64,000 nucleotides of DNA from Euzebya sp. (GTDB taxonomy: Bacteria > Actinomycetota > Nitriliruptoria > Euzebyales > Euzebyaceae), in NCBI RefSeq assembly GCF_964222135.1, contig NZ_CAXQBR010000089.1, positions 1 to 64,000 of the forward strand. The letters run 5' to 3'. Positions 29,614 to 39,700 of this stretch are shown one piece after another. A program made the position numbers and the translations under genes. The notes under the pieces were generated by a model. That model ran no database searches. It had not been told where the DNA came from and saw only the letters and a program-made list of their open reading frames with translations. Position 1 is the stretch's first letter. Each line of letters starts with the position of its first letter.

Positions 29614-31932
29614 ATGAGCCGTGCGCGTGCCCGCGCAGCCCTGTCCGTCGTCGTCGCGGCGGCGCTCGCCCTGGCCGCGACCGCCGTCCCGGCGACCGCG
29701 ATCCCCGAGGGGCCAGACCATCCCTCCCCCGAGTGGACCGCGCGGGAGGCCGCCAACTACGCGCGGACCCTCGAGTCGCCGGCCGAGCACCTGGCCGACC
29801 CGACCTTCCAGGCCCGGCTGGCCGAGCAGGGGATCGCCAACGTCGCGGCGTTCACCGAGCGGACGCTGACCGAGCCGTGGTGGCGCAGCGAGGGCAACAT
29901 CTGCGCGACGTGGGGTGAGGAGTGCGCCGGCGACCCGTTCCGCTACCCGGGCGTCGACCCGTTCCACGACCTGGTCGGCCAGGTCGAGCCGGTCGAGTTC
30001 CACGACGCCCAGGGCGCCCGCCTGAGCGGCCGGGTGTGGGCGCCGCTCGACGCCGAGCCCGGCGACGACCTGCCCGGCGTCGTGATCGTCAACGGCTCGG
30101 TGCAGGCGCCCGAGACCCTCTACTGGTGGCTCGCCCAGGCGCTGGTCCGGACGGGCTACGTGGTGCTGACCTTCGACCCGCGGGGGCAGGGGCGGTCGGA
30201 CTCCGTCACGCCCGACGGGATGCCCGGCTCGAACCTCGAGCCGTCGGTCTTCCAGACGAACCTCGTCGACGCGATCGACTTCTTCCTCTCCACCCCCGAC
30301 CGGCCGTACCCCGGGGAGGGGAACGGGCCCGCCGGGACCGCGCACAACCCGTTCTGGGACGTCATCGACCCCGACCGGCTCGGGGCGGCGGGGCACTCCG
30401 CTGGCGCGGTCGGGGTGACGGTCGTGCAGGGGCTCGAGCCGTGGCCGGGCGTCAGCGGCACCGAGAACCCGATCGACGTGATCGTCGCCCTCGACAACCT
30501 GGCGCTGCAGGACGACCAGATCGACTCCGGCGGGACCGACCTGCCCGCGCCCCCGTCGGGCGTGGCCGCCGACGACGTGACCCCGCGGGTGCCCGCGATG
30601 GGCCAGGCCGGCGACTACTTCCTGACGCCGGTCCCCTTCGTCCAACCACCGGACCCGGAGCTGAAGATGTACGGGTTCGACCTGTGGCGCGACGCGGGCG
30701 TCCCCGCCTACCAGGTGCAGCTGCAGGCCGGCACGCACTTCGAGTTCTCCCAGCTGCCGCTGTTCCCCGCGACGCCGTGGGAGGAGGGGAACGCGATGGC
30801 CCAGCACTTCGCCGTCGCCTGGTTCGACCGCTGGTTGAAGGTCGAGGGGGAGGAGGGGTGGGCCGACGCCGACGCCCGACTGCTCGACGACGCGACGTGG
30901 CGGCAGGACCTGTCCTTCTACTTCCGCTCCGCCCGGGCCTTCGCCGACCGGGGCGGCGCCGCCCACGTGTGCCTCGACATCCGCGCGGGCTGTGACGACG
31001 TGCCCCTGCCGGTCGTCGAGCGGGTGGCCGGGACCGACCGGATCGCCACCGCGGCGGCGGTCACCGACCGCACCGTCGAGCGGGCCGACGTCGTCGTGCT
31101 GGCCCGCGCCGACGACCACGCCGACGCCCTGGTCGGCGGCCCGCTCGCGACGGTCCTGGGCGCCCCGCTGCTGCTGACCTCCTCCGACGGGCTGTCGGCG
31201 GCCGCCGCGGACGCGATCGAGGCCGTCGATGCCCGCCACGCGATCCTCCTCGGCGGCGAGGCCGCCCTCGGCCCGCAGGTCGTCGCGGACGCAGAGGCCC
31301 TGCACCTGACCGTGTCCCGCCTGGCCGGGGAGGACCGGTTCGCCACCGCCGCCGCGGTGGCCGACGAGATCGGGGACACCGAGGTTGTCTTCCTGGCCGA
31401 GGGCGCCGACGTCGACCCGGCCCGCGGGTGGCCGGACGCGCTGTCGGCCTCGGGCCTGGCCGCCGTGCTCGGCGTGCCGGTCCTGCTCGCCACCACCGAC
31501 GACCTGCCGCCACCGACCGCCGAGCGGCTCGCTGACCGCGAGGTCCTGCTCGTCGGCGGGCAGGCGGCTGTGGGCCCGGCGGTCGAGGCCGAGGCAGCGT
31601 CGCTGGCCGCATCCCTCCGGCGCCTGGCCGGCCCCGACCGCTACGCCACGTCGGCGGCGGTGGCCGCCGAGGCGATCGAGCGCGGGGCGGACCCGGCCAT
31701 CACGTACGCCGCCTCCGGCGGGGGCTGGCCGGACGCCCTGCTGGCCGGCGCCGCGACGGGGCACGCCGGCGGGCTGCTCGCGCTGGTCCACCCGACCGAC
31801 CTCGACGCGTCGCCGACGACCCGGGACCTGCTCGCCGCGACCCGGCCCGACATCGAGTCCCTCCGCGTGGTGGGCGGCCCCGCGGCCGTGGCCGACGCGG
31901 TGTTCGACCGCGTGGCCTCCGTCGCGTCCTAG
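29614..31932 (+). CDS. Secreted alpha/beta hydrolase with three CWB2 repeats
   Basis: A 772-residue surface enzyme. The signal peptide ends near residue 29 (VVVAAALALAATAVPATA). Residues about 100-450 form an alpha/beta hydrolase: GVVIVNGSVQAPETLYWWLA for the oxyanion area, VVLTFDPRGQGRSD, and the nucleophile elbow AAGHSAGAVG with Ser near residue 262; a later HFEF probably carries the catalytic His. The substrate is likely an ester or peptide outside the cell. Residues 470-772 are three CWB2 repeats (RVAGTDRIATAAAVTD, RLAGEDRFATAAAVAD, RLAGPDRYATSAAVAA), the cleanest set in the window. A TATGCT box at 29580-29585 and GAGGAG before the ATG give a plausible promoter and ribosome site. Confidence 0.93.
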   Translation: MSRARARAALSVVVAAALALAATAVPATAIPEGPDHPSPEWTAREAANYARTLESPAEHLADPTFQARLAEQGIANVAAFTERTLTEPWWRSEGNICATWGEECAGDPFRYPGVDPFHDLVGQVEPVEFHDAQGARLSGRVWAPLDAEPGDDLPGVVIVNGSVQAPETLYWWLAQALVRTGYVVLTFDPRGQGRSDSVTPDGMPGSNLEPSVFQTNLVDAIDFFLSTPDRPYPGEGNGPAGTAHNPFWDVIDPDRLGAAGHSAGAVGVTVVQGLEPWPGVSGTENPIDVIVALDNLALQDDQIDSGGTDLPAPPSGVAADDVTPRVPAMGQAGDYFLTPVPFVQPPDPELKMYGFDLWRDAGVPAYQVQLQAGTHFEFSQLPLFPATPWEEGNAMAQHFAVAWFDRWLKVEGEEGWADADARLLDDATWRQDLSFYFRSARAFADRGGAAHVCLDIRAGCDDVPLPVVERVAGTDRIATAAAVTDRTVERADVVVLARADDHADALVGGPLATVLGAPLLLTSSDGLSAAAADAIEAVDARHAILLGGEAALGPQVVADAEALHLTVSRLAGEDRFATAAAVADEIGDTEVVFLAEGADVDPARGWPDALSASGLAAVLGVPVLLATTDDLPPPTAERLADREVLLVGGQAAVGPAVEAEAASLAASLRRLAGPDRYATSAAVAAEAIERGADPAITYAASGGGWPDALLAGAATGHAGGLLALVHPTDLDASPTTRDLLAATRPDIESLRVVGGPAAVADAVFDRVASVAS

Positions 31933-31985
31933 CTCCTGCCGTCCCCCTTGGCGCCACCGGGGCCCGGCCCCCCTGTGTCGGGATG

Positions 31986-32642
31986 TCAGGGGTCTCGCGC
32001 CTCGTGGGCCAGCAGCGCGATCTGGGTGCGGTTCCCGAGCCCGAGCTTGGTGAAGATGTGGGAGACGTGGGCCTTCACCGTCGCCACGCTCATGAACAGG
32101 GCCTCGGCGATCTCGGCGTTCGATCGCCCGTCCCCGATCGCGTGCGCCACCTCGCGCTCCCGGTCGCTCAACGCCGCCAGCGCGTCCCGCGCCCGAGCCC
32201 GGGTCGCCTCCGCGTCGAGGGCGAGGTCCAGCAGCCGACGGGTCGCGTCCGGGGACAGGATCGGCTCGCCCCGTGCCACGCGGCGGATGGCGTCGACGAT
32301 GGCCTCCGGCGGGGTGTCCTTGACGAGGAACCCCGTCGCGCCCGACCGCACCGCCGCCAGCACGTTCTCGTCGGTGTCGAACGTGGTGAGGACCACGACC
32401 TCCGGGGCGTCGGGCTTCTGGCGCAGCCGGCGGGTGGCGGTGACCCCGTCGACGTCGGGCATGCGGATGTCCATCAGCACCACGTCGGGTGCCGCGGACG
32501 CCACCGCCGGGGGGACCTCGCGGCCGTCGGCGGCCTCGCCGACCACCTCGACGTCCGGGGCGCCGTCGAGGAGCAGCGCCAGCCCCTTTCGGACCAGCGC
32601 GTCGTCGTCGACCACCAGGACCCGGATCACGGTGCGGACCAC
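31986..32642 (-). CDS. NarL-family response regulator
   Basis: A 218-residue regulator: receiver (VIRVLVVDDDALVRKGLALL, phospho-Asp in VVLMDIRMPDVDG near residue 57, VLTTF, LVKDT) and LuxR-type HTH (LSDREREVAHAIGDGRSNAE, SVATVKAHVSHIFTKLG). It is co-transcribed with the histidine kinase gene, whose 3' end it overlaps by 16 nt. The pair belongs to the DesKR-like class that often controls divergently placed ABC or membrane genes. The DUF6069 gene on the other side of the kinase is one candidate target. Confidence 0.95.
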   Translation of the reverse strand: MVRTVIRVLVVDDDALVRKGLALLLDGAPDVEVVGEAADGREVPPAVASAAPDVVLMDIRMPDVDGVTATRRLRQKPDAPEVVVLTTFDTDENVLAAVRSGATGFLVKDTPPEAIVDAIRRVARGEPILSPDATRRLLDLALDAEATRARARDALAALSDREREVAHAIGDGRSNAEIAEALFMSVATVKAHVSHIFTKLGLGNRTQIALLAHEARDP

Positions 32643-33844
32643 GGTAGTCGGGCGCGGACGCGGAACGACCCCTCCACCGGTCCGACCTCGAGGTCCCCGC
32701 CGGCCAGGGCCACGCGCTCGGCCATGCCGACCAGGCCGGTCCCGCTGCCCGGGACCGCCGCGCCCCCACGCCCCGTCGGGTCGACGCGCACCGGGTTGAC
32801 GACCTCCACGACCAGCGACCCGCCCTCCGCGCCGGCGACCGCCACCTCGACGGGGCGGCCCGGCGCGTGCTTGCGGGCGTTGGTCAGCGCCTCCTGCACC
32901 ACGCGGTACGCCGCGCGACCCGCGGCCGCCGGCACCCCGTCGGGATCGGCGGAGCAGGTGAGCTCGACGATCGCGCCGGCCCGCCGCGAGTCCTCCACCA
33001 GGGCCGGGAGGTCCGACAGGGTCGGCTGGGGCGGGGAGGTGTGGCCGTCGGCGGCGGTCCCGTCCTCGGCGCGGAGCACGTCGATGACCTGGCGGAGCTC
33101 CTCGAGCGCCTGGTGGGCACCGGTCCGGATCACCGATGCCGCCTCGGCCAGCCGCTCGGCGGACGCCTCGCGGTTGTACTCGACCGCGCCGGCGACCATC
33201 GCGAGCAGGCTCAGCCGGTGCGCCAGCACGTCGTGCATCTCACGAGCGATGCGGACCCGCTCGGCGCGACGGGCCTCGGCCACGCGGGCGGCCTGCTCGG
33301 CCTCGGCCCGCTCTGCCCGCTCGGTGAGGGCCACGAGGACCTGGCGGTGGGCCTGGGACCACGCGCCCCAGCCGACCACGGCGGCGTACCCGGCGGCCAC
33401 CGCCACGAGCCACCACCCGAGCAGCCCGCCCTCCGCCGGCCGCCACGCCTGGCGGACGACCTGTGCGGCCACCGCCGCCACCGCGGCCGGGACCGACGCC
33501 GCGAGCGGCACCTGGGTGGCGAGCCACAGCAGCGCGGTCCCCGCGAGCGGCGTCGCGGTCGGTGCCACCGCGCTCAGCGCCACGTACCCGACCGCGGCGG
33601 CGAGCGGCTGGCGGAGGGCCAGGGGGAGCGCCAGGGCCCCGCCGAGGCCGACGACCGCGTCCAGCACCACCACGACGCGGGAGGGGCGGGGGGTGACCGC
33701 CAGCTGTCCCGTGAGGACGCCGGCGACCAGGACGGCGGCCACGACCACCACGATGATCGCCGTGCCCCCGGCCGGGTCGGACGACCGGACCCGCCGTGCC
33801 GCGCCGAGCGCCGCGACGGCGGTGCGTGCGCGCGGGGGTGACAT
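32627..33844 (-). CDS. Membrane-bound sensor histidine kinase
   Basis: A 405-residue HisKA_3 kinase. Four to five transmembrane helices lie in the first 165 residues, forming the sensor, followed by a coiled-coil linker (LTERAERAEAEQAARVAEAR). The phospho-His is in RIAREMHDVLAHRLSLLA and the ATPase domain retains VQEALTNARKHAPG and GTGLVGMAER; the region between is short. The start at 33844 (MSPPRAR) is supported by TAGCGT on the minus strand 7 nt upstream, giving a leaderless mRNA; ATG at 33862 is the alternative. The cognate response regulator gene overlaps its 3' end. Confidence 0.93.
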   Translation of the reverse strand: MSPPRARTAVAALGAARRVRSSDPAGGTAIIVVVVAAVLVAGVLTGQLAVTPRPSRVVVVLDAVVGLGGALALPLALRQPLAAAVGYVALSAVAPTATPLAGTALLWLATQVPLAASVPAAVAAVAAQVVRQAWRPAEGGLLGWWLVAVAAGYAAVVGWGAWSQAHRQVLVALTERAERAEAEQAARVAEARRAERVRIAREMHDVLAHRLSLLAMVAGAVEYNREASAERLAEAASVIRTGAHQALEELRQVIDVLRAEDGTAADGHTSPPQPTLSDLPALVEDSRRAGAIVELTCSADPDGVPAAAGRAAYRVVQEALTNARKHAPGRPVEVAVAGAEGGSLVVEVVNPVRVDPTGRGGAAVPGSGTGLVGMAERVALAGGDLEVGPVEGSFRVRARLPWSAP

Positions 33845-33998
33845 GACGTCGACGCTATGCACCGGGCGGGGCCGGCGAATCCGACCGAAGTCGATGTCCT
33901 GCCGACGGACGGTGGTGGCGGTGCCGACCGGTGCCGGATGCGTGATGCCCGTCGTCCGCGCGACGGTGGTCCGGTCCGATCAGCGAGAGGAGCCCATC

Positions 33999-34439
33999 GT
34001 GCAGACCCGATCCCCCCGTCCCCGAACCCGCATGCGCATCGGCGCGGTGCTGGCCGCCACGGCCTCCGCGCTGATCGCGTGGTCCGCCATCAGCCCGCTC
34101 GGCGGCGTGGACCTCGTCGTGCCCACCGGGACGACCACCCGCACCGTCGACGCGCTCGACGTGGCGTTCGCGGCCGTCCTGTCCGGTGTCGCCGGCTGGT
34201 GCGTCGCGGCACTCCTCCAGCGCCGCGCCGACCGGCCGCGCCGCACCTGGCTGGCCACGGCGACCACCGTGTTCGTCCTCTCCCTCACCGGCCCCCTCAC
34301 CAGCGGTGCGGCGGCGTCGGTCACGGGATCGCTCGTCGCCCTCCACGCCGTCGTCGCGGCCGTGGTGATCCCCCAGCTCGCCCGCACCCTCCCCGCCGGT
34401 CCGGTCCGCGTCGGTCGCGCCGCGCCCGCCCGGTCCTGA
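33999..34439 (+). CDS. Small membrane protein, DUF6069-like
   Basis: A 146-residue protein with GTG start and AGAGGAG 7 nt upstream. Four transmembrane helices are visible (MRIGAVLAATASALIAWSAI, DVAFAAVLSGVAGWCVAALL, TWLATATTVFVLSLTGPL, SVTGSLVALHAVVAAVVIPQ). The layout matches the DUF6069 family of actinobacterial four-helix proteins, whose function is unknown. It is divergent from the histidine kinase gene with a 154-nt spacer and ends in a strong stem-loop, so it forms its own unit that may be controlled by the two-component pair. Confidence 0.87.
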   Translation: MQTRSPRPRTRMRIGAVLAATASALIAWSAISPLGGVDLVVPTGTTTRTVDALDVAFAAVLSGVAGWCVAALLQRRADRPRRTWLATATTVFVLSLTGPLTSGAAASVTGSLVALHAVVAAVVIPQLARTLPAGPVRVGRAAPARS

Positions 34440-34444
34440 TCCGG

Positions 34445-34485
34445 TGTGTCGGTACGCCCGTCACCGGGACCGGCGTACCGACACA
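34445..34485 (+). terminator. Long perfect stem-loop
   Basis: A perfect 14-bp inverted repeat (TGTGTCGGTACGCC at 34445-34458, complement at 34472-34485) with a 13-nt loop, starting 6 nt after the DUF6069 stop. It is most likely a terminator; an operator for the next gene is less likely since its start is 122 nt further on. Confidence 0.75.
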
Positions 34486-34607
34486 GGATGGTCTCGCGGC
34501 CTCGTGCCCGCCCGGCGGTCCCGGCCACCACCGTGCAGCGATCGTGCAGCGGCCCGGCGCACCATCTGGACATGCGATCGACGGGCATGCGGACGGTGGG
34601 GGAGCAC

Positions 34608-36671
34608 ATGGGACGGACGGCGACCAGACGAGCCCGCGGGGTGGTGAGCGGGTTGGTGCTGGTGCTCACCGCGGTGGTGCTCGCACCACCGGCGCAGGCG
34701 CAGGGCTCCGGCACGATCGTGTTCATCCGGGACGCGAACGTCTGGATCATGGCCGCCGACGACCCCGCGTCCGCGCGAGCGGTGACGACCGACGGCACCG
34801 CCGACGCCCCCTACATCGCCCCGACCCAGGACGACGAGGGGACGATCTACGCGGTCACCTCCGACGGCTACGGCCAGATCGTCACGCTGTCCCAGGACGG
34901 GGCCCAGCTCGCACCGCCGTTCCGCCCCCAGGTCCAGCAGAAGATCGACGACCTCGACCTGTCCCCCGACGGCCGGGTGCTCGCGATCACGTCGTACCAG
35001 TCGAACTCGACCTCGATCGGTGCCATCTTCACGTTCTTCATGGACTTCGTGCACGTCGACGGCAGCGGGTCCGACGGGCTCAGCCGCAACGTGGACGGGT
35101 CGTACGGCTCCTTCTACACCGACGATGACGTGGTGCTGGCCCCCTACGCCGACAGCCCGTACGAGATCGCCGGCCTCACCACCCACCGGGTGGGCACGAG
35201 CGGGCAGGACCCCTGGTTCGACACCTGCCGCAAGGCCGATGACATCTTCGGGCCGGACGGCGCCTTCCCCGACGGGTGCGCCATCGTCTCGGAGCCCCAG
35301 ATCGACCGGTCGCTCAGCCGCATGGCCGCGCTCGGGTTCGACCCCATCGCCGAGACCGGCGAGCTGATCGTCTATGCGCTGTCGGGGCCGCCACCGACCC
35401 AGCCCTCCCGGGAGTGCAGCCTGCCGTTGCCCGACGGCTCGGCCAGCTTCGACCGGCCGGATTGGTCCCCCGACGGAGACGCGCTGGTCTGGGGATACGG
35501 AGGGTCGCCGTCCGCCCCGGCGGGCATCTACGTGGCCACCGGCGTGGCCGGCGGCTGCCAGGCGGCGTTGGATGCAGCCCAGCTGGTCGCCCCCGGCGGC
35601 TCCTGGCCCGACTGGAGCCCCGCCCCGCTGGGTGCCAGCCCGTCCGTCCCCGACCCCTTCGACCCGTCCACCCCCACCCCCGGTGGGCCCGGCGCCCCCC
35701 TGGTCGACGGTGCCCGGCTGGACGGCGGCGGGACCACCGACCCGGTCGCCCAGGCCGTGGCGACCTCGCAGGCCCTGTTCGCCGACGGCCGTGCCGACCG
35801 GGTGGTCCTCGCCACGGCCGACCGCTTCCCCGACGCGCTGGCCGGCACCGCCCTCGCCGGCGACGACGGCCCGATCCTCCTGACCGCCGGCCTCGGCGAC
35901 CTGGACCCGCGGGTGGAGGCGGAGATCGCCCGGGTCACCGGCGGTCACGGCACGGTCCTGGTCCTGGGCGGCACCTCCGCGGTGTCGGACCGGGCGGCGG
36001 CCCAGGCGATCGCCGCCGCCGGCAACCGCACCTGCGCCGCCCCGCTGCCGACGTCGTGCCGGTACGCCGGCAGCGGCCGGGAGGAGACCGCGGCACTCAT
36101 CGCGGGGACCGTGATCGCCGAGGCGCCCGACGGCGTGGCGTTCATCGCCCGCGGCGACGACTTCGCCGACGCGATCACCGGTGGGGCCCTGGCCGCCGCG
36201 ACGAGGGTCCCGATCCTGCTGACACCGCCCGATTCCCTGGCGCCACCCACCGCGGCCTTCCTGACCGAGCACGACATCGAGCTGGCGATCGTCCTCGGAG
36301 GACCGGCCGCGGTGGACGAGGCGACGTACGCGGCGTTGCCGGTCCCGCAGCGCAGGCGGGTCGCCGGAGACGAGCGGACCGGGACCGCGGCCGCCATCGC
36401 CACCCAGCTGTGGGACAGCGCCCAGATCGGCCACGGCGGGATCGTCCTGGTCAACGTCCGCGCCGCCGACGGCTGGCAGACGGCCTTGACCGCCGCGGTG
36501 GCCTCGGCGGTGCACGACGCGCCGCAGCTGGGCGTCGAGAACCCACCGGCGGGTCTGAGCGCGCCCACCCGCCAGGTCCTGGCCGGGGTGGAGGGGCCGA
36601 TCATGGCCTTCGGCGGTCCCGATCTCGTCAGCGACGCCCAGCTCGAGGAGGCCACCGCGGCCCGCGGCTGA
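34608..36671 (+). CDS. Secreted beta-propeller-like protein with three CWB2 repeats
   Basis: A 687-residue exported protein. ATG at 34608 has GGGGGAG 4 nt upstream; the signal peptide ends near residue 31 (VSGLVLVLTAVVLAPPAQA). The N-terminal part (about 35-370) has TolB/WD40-like blades marked by DLDLSPDGRVLAITS, FDRPDWSPDGDALVWG and SWPDWSPAPLG. After a Pro-rich linker (about 345-385), three CWB2 repeats follow (RFPDALAGTALAG, DFADAITGGALAAATRVPIL, GWQTALTAAVASAV). The last repeat is closely similar to the remnant at 57817-58397. It is probably a displayed binding or sensing propeller. The SARP regulator gene starts 73 nt downstream. Confidence 0.9.
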   Translation: MGRTATRRARGVVSGLVLVLTAVVLAPPAQAQGSGTIVFIRDANVWIMAADDPASARAVTTDGTADAPYIAPTQDDEGTIYAVTSDGYGQIVTLSQDGAQLAPPFRPQVQQKIDDLDLSPDGRVLAITSYQSNSTSIGAIFTFFMDFVHVDGSGSDGLSRNVDGSYGSFYTDDDVVLAPYADSPYEIAGLTTHRVGTSGQDPWFDTCRKADDIFGPDGAFPDGCAIVSEPQIDRSLSRMAALGFDPIAETGELIVYALSGPPPTQPSRECSLPLPDGSASFDRPDWSPDGDALVWGYGGSPSAPAGIYVATGVAGGCQAALDAAQLVAPGGSWPDWSPAPLGASPSVPDPFDPSTPTPGGPGAPLVDGARLDGGGTTDPVAQAVATSQALFADGRADRVVLATADRFPDALAGTALAGDDGPILLTAGLGDLDPRVEAEIARVTGGHGTVLVLGGTSAVSDRAAAQAIAAAGNRTCAAPLPTSCRYAGSGREETAALIAGTVIAEAPDGVAFIARGDDFADAITGGALAAATRVPILLTPPDSLAPPTAAFLTEHDIELAIVLGGPAAVDEATYAALPVPQRRRVAGDERTGTAAAIATQLWDSAQIGHGGIVLVNVRAADGWQTALTAAVASAVHDAPQLGVENPPAGLSAPTRQVLAGVEGPIMAFGGPDLVSDAQLEEATAARG

Positions 36672-36744
36672 CCCCACAGCGCCCCACGTCCGCGGGCGCA
36701 GACCGGTGTAGGGTCCTCCCAGGTCCACGGCTGGGAGGGATGCC

Positions 36745-39700
36745 CTGGAGTACCGACTCCTCGGGCCGCTGGAGGCGGTCAGCGACGCCGGTGTCGTCCG
36801 CATCGGCCGACCCAAGCCGCGCGCGCTGCTCGCCGCCCTCTTGCTCCGAGACGGCCGCACGGTCAGCAACGCTGCGCTCGTCGACGACCTGTGGGGCACG
36901 GCCCCACCGAGCAACCCGACGGCGACGTTGCACAGCCACGTCGCCGCCCTCCGCCGCTACCTCCGTCCCCACGGAGCCGCCGACGCGCTCGTCACCGAAC
37001 CGGGCGGCTACGCACTGCGCATCCCACCGGACGCCCTCGACGTCGCCCGCTTCGACGCCCTGGCCGCCGCCGGGGCCGCCGCGGCCGAGCGAGGCGCGCT
37101 CGACGAAGCCGACCGGGCCTGCACCGCCGCACTCGCCCTCTTCCGCGGTCCACCCCTCGCAGATCTGCGCGACCTGGCGTTCGCCGCCGCGGCGGCCGCC
37201 CGGCTCGACCGGGCCCGCCTGCAGGTGCGGCACCGCCGCGTCGACGTCCGCATGGCGCGCGGCCGGCACGCCGAGCTCCTCGGCGAGCTCCACGAGCTGG
37301 TGGTCGCCGAGCCGCTCGACGAGCGGTTCTGGTGCCAGCTGATGCTCGCCGAGTACCGGGTCGGCCGGCACGCCGAGGCGCTCGAGACCTACGCGACCCT
37401 CTGCCGCCGCCTCGACGACGAGTTGGGGCTGCGGCCCGGCCCCGAGGCCCAGGCGCTGCAGCAGGCGATCCTCCGCCACGACGCCTCCCTCCTCGTCGCC
37501 GACGTCGAGGCGCCGGCCGGCGCCACGTCGACGGCGTCCCCGCGCACCCGGGAGGTCGTCGGCGCCCCCCCGCCCGCCGACAGGCTGATCGGTCGCGACG
37601 GGGAGGTCGAGGCGGTCCTCCGGCGGCTCCGGACCGACCGGGTCGTCACCCTCACCGGGCCGGGGGGCATCGGCAAGACCCGGCTCGCCGTCGCCGTGGC
37701 CACCGCCGCAGCGGCCCGGGATGACCAGCCGGTCGTCTTCGCCGACCTGGCATCGACCACCGACGCCGAGGACGCGCTCGTCGTCCTCGGCGACCTGCTC
37801 GAGGCAGACCGTCCACCGCACCGCACCGGACTCGAGGCGATCACCGCCCACATCGGCACGTCAGCGGCGCTGGTCGTGCTCGACAACGTCGAGCAGATCC
37901 CTGCCGTCGGGGCCGTCGTCGCCGGTCTGGTCCACGACTGCCCCGCCCTCACCGTCCTGGTCACCAGCCGCCTGCCGCTGCGCATCCCCGCCGAGGTGCG
38001 CCACCCCCTCCAGCCGCTCGCGGTGCCGCCCCCGGACGCGCCGGACCGGGTCGTGGCAGCCGCCGACGCGGTCGTGCTCCTCCTCGAGCGGGCCCGGGCA
38101 GCGAACGCGGACGTCCGCGGGCTCGAGGCCGACCTGTCCGACGTCGCGCGGTTGTGCCGGCTCCTCGACGGCGTGCCGCTCGCCCTCGAGCTGGCCGCGG
38201 CGCGCACGGCCGCGCTCCCGGTCGGCGTCCTGGTCGAGCGCATCCGCGCCGGCCTCGACCTCGGCGACCAGCGATCGGGACGGCCGGCGCGCCACCGCAC
38301 CCTCCACGCGACCCTGGCATGGAGCCACGGGCTGCTCGGTCCGGCCGCCCGACGGCTCCTGGCCCACCTGAGCGTCTTCGCCGGCGGCGCGCCGCTGGCG
38401 GCCGTCGAGGCGGTCTGGGCGGCCCCGGGGGACGACCGCGGCGCGTCCGCCCTCGACGTCCTGACGTCGCTGGTCGATGCGGGGCTGGTCCGCCACGACC
38501 CGGTCGCGGGCCGGCCGAGGTACCGGGTACCCGAACCGGTCCGCGGCTTCGCACGGGACCGGTTGCGCGACACCGGCCAGCTCGACGCGGTGCGGACCGC
38601 CCACGCCGCGCACTTCACCGCGCAGGCCCGCCGGGACGCGCCGCCGTCCGGGTTCACCGACACCCGCCGGCTGCCCCACCTCGACCACGACGTCGAGAAC
38701 CTCCGCGCCGCCCTGCGCTGGTGGCTCGACAGCGGCGCGGTGGGGCGGGCGGCGGAGCTGTCCACCGGCCTGTACCGCTGGTGGTCCTCCACAGGCCGCT
38801 TCGCCGAGGGACGCCGGTGGCTCGAGGCGGTGCTGGCCGCCGACGACCGCGCTGGGCGCGTCCTCTCCGCGCCCGCGCGCGCCGAGCTCCTGATGTGCGA
38901 GGGGTTCCTCGCGGCCAACCAGGCCGACTTCCCCCACGCGCAGTCCCGGTACGCCGAGAGCGCCGAGGTGTGGCGATCCGCCGGCGTCCCCGCCGGCGAG
39001 GCGCGCTGCCGGTACGGCCAGGGGTCGGTGGCCCTCGGGCTCAACCGGCCCGCGGAAGCCCAGCGCCACTACGACGCCGCGCTGGCACTCGCCCGGGAGG
39101 CCGGGGACGACGTGCTGGAGGTCAGGGTCCTGCAGGGTCTGGCCGGGGCCGCCGAAGCGGCGGACGAGGTCCCCGCCGCCCACGACGCGTACCGCATGGC
39201 CCTCGACGCGGCCCGGCGGTCGGGCAGCCTGGCCGACGTCGCGCACGGGGCCGTCGGACTTGCCCTGACGACGCTGGCCGGCGGGGACCCCGAGGGAGCT
39301 GAGGTCCTCGCCGTCGAGGCGCTCGAGGCCGCGGACGCCACCGGGTCGGCTGCGGTCGTGGCCGGCGTGCAGCTGCTCGCCGGCGTCGTCGCCGTCGGGC
39401 GGGGCGATGCCGACGCCGCCGCCCCTCGCTTCGGGGACGTGCTGGTGCGGTCGGTGCAGGCCCAACGGCCCGCCTACGTGAGCGAGGCGCTCGAGGGGAT
39501 CGCCGCCGTGCTGGTGCTGCGCGGTGACCTGGTCGGGGCGGCCCGGTCGCTCGGGACCGCCGCCCGCGTCCTCGACGAGGTCGGTCTGCCCCCTGAGGAC
39601 GGCATCCACCGGCAGGTCTTCGACCGCTGCGCCCAAGAGGTACGGGACCGCCTGCCGCCGGACGAGGTCGACCGCGCGATGGCGGAGGGGGCCGCTCGGG

